Positions 19,438 through 28,484 of a DNA stretch of 64,000 nucleotides are shown here, piece after piece. The stretch comes from JAENWD01 sp963837165 (GTDB lineage: Bacteria > Acidobacteriota > Vicinamibacteria > Vicinamibacterales > JAENWD01), in assembly GCA_963837165.1 (NCBI GenBank), contig CAWIMD010000001.1, positions 434,001 to 498,000 of the forward strand. The letters run 5' to 3'. Every line of letters begins with the position of its first letter. The first letter of the stretch is position 1. A model generated the notes under the pieces. That model saw only the letters and a list, made by a program, of their open reading frames with translations, ran no database searches and was not told the DNA's origin. The translations under genes were made by a program, and so were the position numbers.

Positions 19438-19748
19438 GCAGGTGCTCTCGCACTTCGGCGGCGAGTACGAGAGAGGCGCGGACGGGTGCATCAGGGGCGT
19501 CGGGTGGAACCGGGACGGCAGCGGACGCCTTCTATGCCGAGTTCCTGCGCGGAATGGCCGACATCGGCTACGACCGATACATCGGCTACGAGCTCTGTCA
19601 TCCGCTGCCGCAGGTCGACGGCGTCACCGCCGGGATCGAGTTCGCCGACCTCAACGCGCGGCTGGCGGCGGAGTACTTCGGGTCCCTCGTTCGGGAAATC
19701 GAGGCGGAGCACATAGCTGCGCGCATGGCCGAACGCGTCAGCAGCTGA
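19438..19748 (+). pseudogene. 3' fragment of a duplicated sugar isomerase/epimerase gene
   Basis: About 310 bases matching 11690-12002, the end of the broken epimerase gene, with many silent and some replacement changes. The match runs from LSHFGGEYERGADGCIRGV to the stop after AARMAERVSS. A deletion near 19525 breaks the frame. No 5' half exists here, and the segment lies between two related palindromic elements. It could also be the scar of a second full gene that was mostly deleted. Confidence 0.8.
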
Positions 19749-19766
19749 CGCGGCTGCAGCCGTTGT

Positions 19767-19842
19767 GGGGTCGGGATGAATTTTAATTCTGCCGCCAGAC
19801 CTGTCACATGCGGCGGCAGAGACTGAAATTCATCCCGACCCC
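19767..19842. mobile_element. MITE-like palindromic element, copy 2
   Basis: 76 bp with perfect 16-bp terminal inverted repeats GGGGTCGGGATGAATT / AATTCATCCCGACCCC. The inner arms TCTGCCGCC / GGCGGCAGA extend the pairing, leaving a 14-base loop. It shares its termini and inner GGCAGA-ACTGAAATTC layout with copy 1. The two copies flank the epimerase fragment. Confidence 0.75.
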
Positions 19843-19903
19843 GATACCGATGAGACATCGGTGAGTACTTGCCCGTCGGTCTCTGACGCTGTAGAGTAGC
19901 GGC

Positions 19904-20157
19904 ATGGAAGTGGACGTCACGCCCGAAACGGCGAAGAAACTGAATGACCTCGCCACGACGAGCGGACGAGCCTCCCGGAAGATGTCGTCGAGGATGCCCT
20001 TGCAGGGTACCTGGAAGAGGTGACCTCGGTACGGAAGACGCTCGACAGCCGGTACGACGAGATCAAGACCGGTCAGGTGAAGCTAATCGATGGCGAGGAG
20101 GCTGTCAGAAACCTGAGCGAGAAGAGCGACGCAGACGATCGGGCGGAGTGCTGGTAG
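19904..20157 (+). pseudogene. Small antitoxin-like protein, frameshifted
   Basis: Starts MEVDVTPETAKKLNDLATTS and, after a frame change near 19978, continues EDVVEDALAGYLEEV, then RKTLDSRYDEIKTGQVKLID, and ends at the TAG at 20155. This is the pattern of small antitoxins of type II systems (a helical DNA-binding N-terminus and a linker with SRYD-E-IK-G-VK-IDGEEA). About 83 residues when joined. No ParE-like toxin is recognisable in the 68 bases before the convergent kinase gene, so this is an orphan or a remnant. Confidence 0.65.
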
Positions 20158-20225
20158 GCGCTAGGACACCTCTCTAGCGGAAGTTCTCGATCAGCATCAG
20201 GTCATGGCCCTCCCTCAGCAGGCGG

Positions 20226-22804
20226 TCATAAGACGATGACCTTCCTGTACGGTGACACGGCCAATCCGAAGACCCCCGCTGTCGAGAATTTGTCGAGCGC
20301 GCCCAGAACACGATCCTCACCGGTTGACGGGTTGACGACGTGAAGGGCTGGATTAGTTCCGCCCCAGCCTGTTTCAGCGACGCACGGCGTGTAGTAAATG
20401 CCTCGAGACATTCTCGCGACGGCCCATCCTCTCACGCACGGGGCGATCTGGCGTGGCGGTCCGCCGGCCAGCGGCACCGCGAGCAGGGCGCCTCGACCGT
20501 CGGCGTAGAGGAGGCTTGTGCCATCGCCAGCCTCGAGGCCAGTAAGAGCACCGCTCTCAGAAGTCAGACGCTGCCTTTGTTCGTCCCCAAGATGGATGCG
20601 CCAGATGTCGAGGTTTGCCGAGTAGTAGATCCATTGCCCGTCTCGCGACCATGACGGAACGTTCTGGCTTCCCTCCTCTCTCGTGATCTGGTGCGCCATC
20701 CCGCCATCCGCAGGAGTGCTCCAGATGTGCCACAGGCCGTCGGCCCCCTCCGAATCGAAAGCGATCCGCTCGCCGTCGGGAGACCAGCGAGGACTGCACT
20801 GCCAGTGTCCTGGACCGTGCGTCAGTTGCTGAGGTGCGGACCCGTCAGTGTTGGCGGTCCACACCTCCATGTCCGCGCCGGAGTTTGCGCAGTACGCAAT
20901 GCGCCGGCTGTCCGGGGAGATGTCCAGTCCGCCTCCAAACAAGGACGACGTCAACAGGGGCTGTGACGGTTGGTCGGACTCAAACCGGTAGGGAGCGTGG
21001 GCACCATCATCGCGTGTGAACGCCAAACGGTCGCCCGATGGGGCGATCGCCGGCCAGGCCGCCGCCGACCCTGCCAGCTCGATGCGTTCGGGAGGCTTGT
21101 CGTCATCAACGCTGACACGCCACACCGCGGTGGCCCCCGCGTCCATGGCGCCATAGATGACAGACCTTCCGTCGCGACTCCATGTCGTCCCCCAGATCAG
21201 GAACGGTAAGAGGCGGGTCAAGAGATGCGCGTTCCCTCTCGGAGTGAAGTCGGGATCGAGGTCGAGACATTTCAGGGCGCAATTCTCTCCTCCTCCTTTG
21301 CACGAAACGTAGGCCAATCGACGGCCATCGCGCGTGAACGAGGGATTGAGATAGTTGGAGCCCAGGGGGGTGATGGGTCGGGGGTGCCCGCCGTCGACCG
21401 GCAACAAGTAAATACGGATCTCTGGAACCGCAGTGCCGGCCTGACCGAGGCTCGCAGCGAGGTAACGGCCATCCGGCGACCACGCGATCTGTGTCCCAAC
21501 CACAGGAAAGTCGCTCAACCTCCGCTCCGCGCCGCCAATTGGCGACACAAGACGAATCGTGCTGCCCTTCGACCCGTCCCGCACGAACGCGATCTGCCTG
21601 CCGTCCGGTGACCAGCTCGGATAGCGGTCGTTGGACGGATCCGTCGTGAGGCGTCGGACCTCTTCCAGGCCCACGAGCTTGACGTAGATGTCGAAGTTGT
21701 CCGCTCCTTCCGGCTGCCAGGCGAACGCGACCTGCTGCCCATCGGGCGAAAACGTCGGCCACATCGCGTGGCCGGTCATCTGCGTCAGCGGCACGACGCG
21801 CATCGGCTCTGCGCGGGTACGGGTCCGTAGCAGCCACGCCCCGCTGCCGACGGCGACCAGCACCAGGACGACGGCCGCCACCGTCCAGCGCACTCGCCTT
21901 AGCGGGGCAGGCGGCTGCGGAGCAGGACCCGAGTCGGACTCCTCCTTGACCTCCTGCAGATCGACCTTCACGTCGCCCATGTGCTGGAAGCGCCGAGCCG
22001 GCTCCTTCCGGAGGCACCGCAGAATCAGCCGCTCGAGTTCATGCGGCAGCGTCGGGTACCAGTTGGGTCGGTGGCTTCGGCTGCGCGCGCAGCACCGCCG
22101 CCAGCGTGTCCGTCGGGGTCTTGCCACTGAAGGCCCGCTCGCCCGTCACCATCTCGTAGAGCATCGCGCCGAAGCTGAAGATGTCACTCCGGGCGTCCAC
22201 GGCCTCGCCGCTGGCCTGCTCGGGCGACATGTACGCCAACGTCCCCATGACCGCGCCCCGCTTCGTCAGGGCGTCATCCAGCGTCCGCGTGGCCCCCTGC
22301 GGATCGGAGTCGTCGTCGCTGGTCAGCAGCTTCGCCAGGCCGAAGTCCAGGACCTTCACCGCCCCGTCCGTCGCCGACCATGACGTTGGCAGGCTTCAGG
22401 TCGCGATGCACGATGCCACGCGCGTGGGCGGCGGCGAGCGCGTCCGCCACCGGCAATGGCGATGCGCAGCGCTTCGCCGAGCGCGCATGCCCTGCCGCGG
22501 GATCAGCGCATCGAGGCTCTTGCCCCGCGACGTACTCCATGACGAGAAAGTCGATTCCGTTGGCCGACTGGATCTCGTGAATGGTGACGATGTGGGGATG
22601 GTTCAGCGCGGAAGCGGCCTTGGCTTCCTGGACGAATCGCTGCCGGCGGGACTCATCGGCGACGCGGTCGTGCGGCAGGACCTTGATGGCCACCTCGCGG
22701 TCGAGCCGCGGGTCGCGCGCGCGATAGACCTCGCCCATCCCACCCGCGCCGATGAGCGCGAGGACTTCGTACGGGCCAAGCCTGGCACCTGGATTCAACG
22801 CCAT
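20226..22804 (-). pseudogene. PknB-type kinase with PD40 propeller (second of the tandem pair), frames broken in the kinase domain
   Basis: Begins at ATG 22804, overlapping the upstream kinase stop by one base. It reads the glycine loop LIGAGGMGEVYRARDPR and VAIKVLPHDRV, then HARGIVHRDLKPANVMV. After extra single bases it continues KVLDFGLAKLL, YMSPEQASGEAVDARSDIFS, and from 22070 on a single frame to 20226. That C-terminal part has RRFQHMGDVKVDLQEV, one membrane helix (VAAVVLVLVAVGSGAWLL) and about eight PD40 repeats. Extra bases occur near 22530, 22485 and 22450 (netting to three), 22375 and 22065. The one at about 22375 is at the same place as in the neighbouring paralogue. Confidence 0.75.
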
Positions 22805-25622
22805 CACTTGTCCACGTTGTCGAGCATCCAGATGCTGCCGGTGGTATCCGTCATCGGCAGCAGGAGGCTTGTACGCGACACCGACTGCTCGGTGGCTCCG
22901 ATGTCCGTGATGATGTGTCGGGCGGGGCCGTCGAAGTGCGTCACCTGAAACGGCGCGCCGATGGGGGTTCCCTGTCTGTCATCGAAACGGAGTGCCCATA
23001 CGTTGTACCAAAGACCCTGTCGCAGCCAGAAGTAGAGCAGCTTGCCGTCAGGTGACCACCTGGGTTTGTCAGCCCAGGCGCTAGGGTTGGTCGGGTCGGT
23101 CAGCGGAATCCAGCGCGCGTCCTTGCCCCCTCCGCTTGGAATGGCGAAGAGCGTCGCGGTCGCGTCTGGCAGTCGGCGGTCGACGGCCTCGACGACAATC
23201 CACCGGCCATCGGGCGAGAAACTCGCCTCCCAGAGGTCGTAGGCCGGACTGGATGCAAGGACACGTTCGGCCTTGTCGGCGTGCGGGGCTGCAGCCAGGG
23301 ACCACTGGGCGATGGCCATCCGTCCACCTGTCGACACGTTGGAACTGATGAGCAGGGACTGCCCGTCCGGTGACCACGCGGACGGGAGCACATTCCTCAG
23401 TCTCGTGTCCGCGGGATCGGAGAGGAGTCGCTCGTCACCGCCCGCCGACGGCCGTACGGCGATCGTCCGCTCGTCGACAGTTCCTGCGGTGCGATCCCAC
23501 ACGTACGACACGCGGCTCCCGTCCGGCGACCACCTCGGAGTCGCGCGGGAGATCGGGTCCCGGGCCAACTGCCGTTGCTCGCCGGTCAGCAGGTCTTCCG
23601 TCCACAGTCCGTTGGTGGGTGACCCGACGTTGTTCAGCGAATACGCGATCCAATCTCCCGCCGGCGCGAGGGCAGCCGACAGCACAGCCGTCGTCGCCGC
23701 GGTCACCGGGCGACCCTCCCCCGTGATCCGTCCGCCGCCGCATCGAGCGGGAAGAGCCACAGCCGATGGGAGTCGGCCTGCGTCGTAAACGCCGCGTACT
23801 TCCCGTCGCGCGAGAGCGCCACGCCCGTCTCGTTGCCGCCGCCCGTCGTCAGACGCTCCAGCGCCCCGGGTTCCAGGTCTTGCGGGTCAAGCGTCAGTCG
23901 CCACAGATTCGAGACGTGGTTGCGCCTGCCCTCGAATACCACCGCCGCGCCCGAGGGGGCCCACTGGCACTGGACAATCTCCAGGTCGTCCGGCCACGCC
24001 AAACGCGTCACTCTGGTGACCACGGGGGCACCACCAGCGAGTGGAATGGTGAACAGGCCGAATCCCTGTCGTTGCGACCACCCCAGGAAGGACACGCGAC
24101 GTCCGTCCGGCTGCCAGGCTCGGCAGAAGACGAAGTCCAGGTCGCCAGTCAGGCTCTCCGGCACGCGGCGCGCCGGCGAGCCATCGAGAGCGACGACATA
24201 TGTGGCCCGTCCCCCCAGCACGAACAAGATCTGGGACCCGTCCGGGGACCACTCCGGCTGCACGCCGAACGAGGTCAGGCGGCGTTCGGTGCCCCCGAGC
24301 GAGGGCACGACGAACAGGCCTCCACCCTCGCGTTCCGAGCGGAACACGATCGTGCTGCCGTCGGGCGACCAGTCGGGCTCGGTGTCCTGCGCCGGTGATT
24401 TCGTCACCTGCACGGCGTCGCCGCCCGCGACGGGCTGCACCCAGATGTCGAAGTTGCCCGCCTTGTCGGAGGCGAACGCGATGAAGCGACCGTCCGGCGA
24501 CCAGGTGACGTCGGTCTGCAGGCCGGGATCGAACGTCAGGCGTGTCAGGTTGCGCTGCACGGCCACGCCAGCCCTCTGGCTCGCGTCGGCAGAATGCTCA
24601 TTTCGAAGTGCCCACCAGGCGATGCCAGCGACGGTGGCGGCGATCGACAGCGAGACCAGCGCAGTCGATATCTTGTGTTTGCCCACCTGCGCGACCAGAT
24701 ACTGAGCGCCGGCTCGCCGTCGAGGCGCCGGTGGCTGCGGAGCAGCACCCGAGTCGGACTCCTCCTTGACCTCCTGCAGATCGACCTTCACGTCGCCCAT
24801 GTGCTGGAAGCGTCGACCCGGCTCTTTGCGGAGGCACCGGAGAATCAGCCGCTCGAGTTCATGCGGCAGCGCGGGGACGAGTTGGGTCGGTGGCTTTTGG
24901 CTGCGCGCGCAGCACGGCGGCCAGCGTGTCGGTCGGGCACTTGCCACTGAACGCCCGCTCGCCCGTCACCATCTCGTAGAGCATCGCGCCGAAGCTGAAG
25001 ATGTCGCTCCGCGCGTCCACGGCCTCGCCGCTGGCCTGCTCGGGCGACATGTACGCCAGCGTCCCCATGACCGCGCCCCGTTTCGTCAGGGCGTCATCCA
25101 GCCGTTCGCGTGGCCCCCTGCGGATCGGAGTCGGCGTCACTGGTCAGCAGCTTCGCGAGGCCGAAGTCCAGCACCTTTATCGCGCCGTCGGTGCCCGACC
25201 ATCACGTTGGCGGGCTTCAGGTCGCGATGCACGATGCCGCGCGCGTGGGCGGCGGCGAGCGCGTCCGCCACGGCAATGGCGATGCGCAGCGCTTCGCCGA
25301 GCCGCATGCCCGCCGCGGGATCAGCGCATCGAGGCTCTTGCCCCGGACGTACTCCACGACGAGAAAGTCAACGCCGTTGGCCGACTCGATCTCGTAGAAT
25401 GGTGACGATGTGGGGATGGTTCAGCGCGGAAGCGGCCTTGGCTTCCTGGACGAATCGCTGCCGGCGGGACTCATCGGCGACGCGGTCGTGCGGGAGGACC
25501 TTGATGGCCACCTCGCGGTCGAGCCGCGGGTCGCGCGCACGATAGACCTCGCCCATCCCACCCGCGCCGAGCAACGCGAGGACTTCGTACGGGCCAAGAA
25601 ACGACCCGGGGAACAGGGGCAT
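22804..25622 (-). pseudogene. PknB-type kinase with PD40 propeller (first of the tandem pair), frames broken
   Basis: Starts at ATG 25622 (MPLFPGSFLGPYEVLALLGA) with kinase subdomains GAGGMGEVYRARD, VAIKVLPHDRV and NHPHIVTI. Frame changes near 25397, 25312, 25195, 24895 and 23735 interrupt it. The middle part (24895-23735) holds RRFQHMGDVKVDLQEV, a membrane helix (ISTALVSLSIAATVAGIAWW) and PD40 repeats. The last part (to 22804) holds further repeats such as RWSPDGSRVSYVWD and RWSPDGKLLYFWL. The kinase halves of the two tandem genes are close copies, while the propellers differ. It probably sensed an outer signal when intact. Confidence 0.75.
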
Positions 25623-25774
25623 GTGGGATGGTGCGTGCGCGATTGTAGCAGAGACACCGCAGCCCCCGACCCCAATTCGTGCCCCGCACGCGCAACTGGC
25701 GGAGCACTTCCTGGCGGAGTCGCTGGGGAGGGGACGCCAGCTGTCCCAGTCAATCAGGAGTACAATCGTCCACG

Positions 25775-25972
25775 GTGGATCGTTCGACTCCCATTCGTCG
25801 CCTCGCTCTGAAAGACGAAGGTCGCGCCCATCCGAGCCATCGAATCCCGCCAAGCGACGCCGTCGCGATGATGTGGCAACTCGCCATGCAGGCCTGGATG
25901 TTCAAGGAGGGCATGATCGATGAACCGCGACTTCGTCGAGATGTTGTCCGCACTGTCCGCGGCCGGCGTTAG
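25775..25972 (+). CDS. Small partner protein upstream of the nucleotidyltransferase
   Basis: A 65-residue protein from GTG 25775, with a TACAAT -10-like box at 25761-25766 just upstream. The end reads AVAMMWQLAMQAWMFKEG and then MIDEPRLRRDVVRTVRGRR. The DEPRL-x-R motif is characteristic of small proteins encoded directly before nucleotidyltransferases of this type (from memory of such pairs, not searched). The last 53 bases overlap the start of the nucleotidyltransferase in another frame. The start codon is not certain. Confidence 0.6.
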   Translation: MDRSTPIRRLALKDEGRAHPSHRIPPSDAVAMMWQLAMQAWMFKEGMIDEPRLRRDVVRTVRGRR

Positions 25973-26360
25973 GTTTCTGGTCGTCGGCGCGCACGCGCTG
26001 GCGGCGCACGGGGCGCCCCGGGCCACGGGCGATCTCGACATCTGGGTGGAAGCCTCTCGCGAGAACGCGGCGCGTGTGCTCGAGGCCCTCGGACGGTTCG
26101 GCGCGCCCCTGTTCGACCTGACGGTTGACGACCTGTGCGCCCTTGATACGGTGTTTCAGATCGGGCTGCCCCCATCGCGCATCGACATCCTGACGGGCAT
26201 CTCCGGCGTCGAGTTCGATGGCGCGTGGTCTCGGCGGATGGACGTGGCGATCGGCGATCTGACGGTGGGGACGCTCGGCCGCGCCGATTTCATCACGAAC
26301 AAGCGGGCCGCAGGGCGTCCGAAGGATCTGCTGGACCTCGAGCTGCTGCCGCCAGAGTAG
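25920..26360 (+). CDS. Minimal nucleotidyltransferase-fold protein (MNT/AbiEii-like)
   Basis: A 146-residue protein with the signature FLVVGAHALAAHGAPR followed by ATGDLDIWVE. This supplies the G-x-x-A helix and the D-x-D metal pair of the polymerase-beta-like nucleotidyltransferase fold. The rest includes GLPPSRIDILTGISGVEF, which supplies the third acidic residue, and a helical end (RPKDLLDLELL). Such proteins occur in toxin-antitoxin or defence-like pairs that add nucleotides to RNA or proteins; the partner here is the overlapping small gene. The ATG at 25920 has AAGGAGG upstream. Confidence 0.75.
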   Translation: MNRDFVEMLSALSAAGVRFLVVGAHALAAHGAPRATGDLDIWVEASRENAARVLEALGRFGAPLFDLTVDDLCALDTVFQIGLPPSRIDILTGISGVEFDGAWSRRMDVAIGDLTVGTLGRADFITNKRAAGRPKDLLDLELLPPE

Positions 26361-26408
26361 GCAGGCGCCCGGGCCCGGCGCACGACGTGCCGACGGACAC
26401 GGCCGCCG

Positions 26409-26551
26409 CAGGAACTCCGATTCGCCGAAGGCGAATTGGGGTGGATGACGGGGTTCGTGCCCGCTGGCGCAAGCGCAGCTTGCGCCGCGCGCCTGAGGAC
26501 CGTCAGGAACCCGATTCGGCGAAGACGAATTGGGGTGGATGACGGGGTTCG
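26409..26551. repeat. 48-bp direct repeat that includes the tRNA-His 3' end
   Basis: The copies at 26409-26457 and 26504-26551 share CAGGAAC, a small ATTCG/CGAAT hairpin and the last 20-odd bases of tRNA-His (in plus sense GGGGTGGATGACGGGGTTCG). Only the right copy belongs to a whole tRNA. This is the form expected of an attachment-site duplication left by an element that integrated at the tRNA 3' end. No integrase gene is present. Confidence 0.7.
26466..26486. terminator. Perfect 9-bp stem hairpin between converging genes
   Basis: GGCGCAAGC and GCTTGCGCC flank a GCA loop. It lies downstream of both the plus-strand nucleotidyltransferase and the minus-strand tRNA-His. There is no U-tract, so factor-independent termination is uncertain. 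Confidence 0.4.
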
Positions 26552-26606
26552 AACCCGCGACTTCCGGAGCCACAGTCCGGCGCTCTACCACTGAGCTACA
26601 CCCACC
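26531..26606 (-). tRNA. tRNA-His (GTG anticodon)
   Basis: On the minus strand the acceptor arm is GTGGGTG paired with CATCCAC. G-1 is encoded and opposite discriminator C73, a tRNA-His hallmark. The D-arm is GCTC-AGTGGTA-GAGC. The anticodon stem is CCGGA/TCCGG with loop CTGTGGC (anticodon GTG). The T-arm is GCGGG-TTCGAAC-CCCGT. A CCA end is encoded (26531-26533). The 3' end points towards the accessory region at lower coordinates. Confidence 0.95.
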
Positions 26607-26667
26607 ATCGAGGCGGAACCTCCAAGTGTAGCATCCGCGATTCAAGGGGGGCAAACCGCAAATTCCC

Positions 26668-26837
26668 AGTGCCGGGTGCTGCGTGCCGGGTGCTGGGTGC
26701 GGTGCGAAGTGCCGGGTGCTGAGTGCGGTGCTGGGTGCGCTGCGGGGTGCTGGGTGCGCTGCGGGGTGCTGGGTGCGCTGCGGGGTGCTGGGTGCGCTGC
26801 GGGGTGCTGGGTGCTCGATGCCGGGTGCTTGGTGCCA
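26668..26837. repeat. Tandem repeat, 19-bp unit plus variants
   Basis: Four consecutive perfect copies of TGCTGGGTGCGCTGCGGGG in the middle, with degenerate forms (GTGCCGGGTGCTG) on both sides. It lies between tRNA-His and the next gene and is not coding. Confidence 0.85.
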
Positions 26838-26860
26838 GCGCGACGGCAGGCGTGCCTCGA

Positions 26861-27320
26861 TCAGGCGGCCGCCTCAGTGTCGATCGGATCAGTGCGCGCC
26901 GGCGTGTCGGTGACGGGGTCGGACGGGCTCTCCTGCGGGGCCAGCACCAGCACGCCGCCAATCACCGCGACCGACGAGGTGACCGACGCCGACAGGCTGG
27001 CAATCGTGCCGAGGCTGCGGTTGTCCCCGCCGTGACGATGGTGCCCGCCGTGATGACGGCCGGCCCGGGCGCGCGACGTCGCGATTCTGCTGCCCGCGGC
27101 CGGCCGCACCAGGCGCCGACAGCACCTGCTTCAGGTCCCGCAGCTCCTTGTCGTCGAGCGAACCGTCCACGGAGATGCTGAACGAGGACGAGGAGCTCTT
27201 CACCACCCGCCGCGCTGCCGCCCGCATCGTCGGCCTTCTCCGCGTGCGCGTCAGCCCGGCCACCAAAGCCGCCGTCTGCGGCTGCGCCGTCGAGGTCGGG
27301 GAAACAGGCGTCGTCGTCAT
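26861..27320 (-). CDS. Hypothetical protein, probably frameshifted
   Basis: The best reading starts MTTTPVSPTSTAQPQTAALV at 27320. It includes SSSSSFSISVDGSLDDKELR followed by DLKQVL, and after a shift near 27100 ends SLSASVTSSVAVIGGVLVLA, then SDPVTDTPARTDPIDTEAAA. A further shift pair may lie around 27220-27260, since a different frame there looks more protein-like. Ser-rich and low complexity, about 150 residues. No family recognised. Confidence 0.4.
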
Positions 27321-27494
27321 GAATGGTCGCTCCCGCCGAAGTCTGCGCTCCGATAGAACATCGGCAGGCCGGGCGTGGAGCGTGAACGCGTCGAACTATC
27401 GCGCAATTCCGGGAGCGCAGGTGAGCAGACCTGACCGCCTCCGCCAAGGCGTCGGCGAGACCGCCGCAGCGGCTGCGAAGGCGGAAGGCGTCGC

Positions 27495-27525
27495 GGGCAG
27501 ACCTGAAGGTCTGCGCTACATGCGT
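27495..27525. repeat. GTAGCGCAG-type palindromic repeat (reverse orientation)
   Basis: One copy in reverse: GGGCAGACCTGAAGGTCTGC then GCTACATGCG. It sits in the gap between two minus-strand genes. Confidence 0.85.
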
Positions 27526-27550
27526 CACGGGCAGACCCTCGCGGCGGGAG

Positions 27551-28459
27551 TTATGCCGGTACCGGAAACAGCCGGTCGAGATTTCCGCCCTGGATCAGGG
27601 CGACGTCCGGTTCCGGCACGGACAGCGAGCGCAACGCCGCGTTCTGGATATCGAAGATGGCGCGATTCCAGCCGCGCGGGAAGAACGAGGAGTCGGTCCC
27701 GAACAGCAGGCGCGACGGACCGGCGACGAGCAGCGCCTGCCGCAGGACGTCGGTCAGCGTCAGGCCCGGATAGTACGCAATCCAGCGGTTCGTGCTGGAC
27801 GTGTCCAGGTACACGTTCGCGTTCAGGTCCGCCAGCAACAGCGCCTCGCGCAGCAGGCCCGCGCCGAAGTGGGGGACGATGACCGGCATGGCCGGGTACT
27901 CGGAGGCGATGGAGCTGAGCTCGAGCGGGTTCGCGAAGCGCACGTCGAACCGGCTGCGCAGCCCGAGCTTCTTCCGGACGCCGAGCGTCAGCGCCCCGCA
28001 ATGCACGAAGAGCGCCGAGCCTGGATACGAGGCGACGCGTGCGATCACGCCCAGCGCGAGGGGATCGTGCACCGAGTAGCGGTGCATGGCCGGGAAGAGG
28101 CACACGCCGCGCAGGCCGAGCGCGCCCAGCCCGCGTTCGACGCGCGCGGCGGCGTCCTCGGCGAGCGGGTTCACCATGAAGAAGCCGATGAACCGCTGCG
28201 GCGCGAACGCCACCACACGCGCCACCGACTCCTCGTCCCCGGGTGTGCTGGCAATCACCACCGCGCGCGAGACGTGCTGGTAGTCCAGCGTCTCGACCCA
28301 GCGCGCGGCCAGCGCCTCGGGCGTGCCCGGCGGGTCCCAGCCGAGCTCGGCCGGGATCGACTCGGCCGGGTTCTCGCTGAACCGCCCCTGCGGATCCTCC
28401 CGCGCCAGCGCTTCGAAGAACCGCGCCGAGAACAGGTGGCAGTGCGCGTCGTTCGGCAT
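27551..28459 (-). CDS. Amidohydrolase-family (ACMSD-like) metal-dependent hydrolase
   Basis: A 302-residue TIM-barrel hydrolase of the Amidohydro_2 group. Visible are the N-terminal metal motif DAHCHLF (H-x-H), LFVHCGALTLG, MPVIVPHFGAGLLREALLLA (histidine on a late strand), and the final metal Asp in RLLFGTDSSFFPRGWNR. Relatives carry out decarboxylation or C-N/C-C hydrolysis of small carboxylates; the substrate is unknown. It follows the ParB/ATPase gene by 25 bases on the same strand, so they may share a transcript. Confidence 0.8.
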   Translation of the reverse strand: MPNDAHCHLFSARFFEALAREDPQGRFSENPAESIPAELGWDPPGTPEALAARWVETLDYQHVSRAVVIASTPGDEESVARVVAFAPQRFIGFFMVNPLAEDAAARVERGLGALGLRGVCLFPAMHRYSVHDPLALGVIARVASYPGSALFVHCGALTLGVRKKLGLRSRFDVRFANPLELSSIASEYPAMPVIVPHFGAGLLREALLLADLNANVYLDTSSTNRWIAYYPGLTLTDVLRQALLVAGPSRLLFGTDSSFFPRGWNRAIFDIQNAALRSLSVPEPDVALIQGGNLDRLFPVPA

Positions 28460-28484
28460 CGCTCGGCAGCAGGCAGAGCTCGCG

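Noticed and set aside
20226..25622. Programmed ribosomal frameshifting in the tandem kinases
   Set aside because: Too many separate indels in each gene and no slippery heptamer at the shared site; duplication of a broken gene or sequence error is simpler.
26441..26457. A second tRNA gene at 26441
   Set aside because: Only the 3' 20-odd bases of tRNA-His are present; there is no anticodon or D-arm.
26668..26913. Cys/Gly-rich small proteins read through the 19-bp tandem repeat
   Set aside because: They only translate the repeat unit; no ribosome site or conserved sequence.
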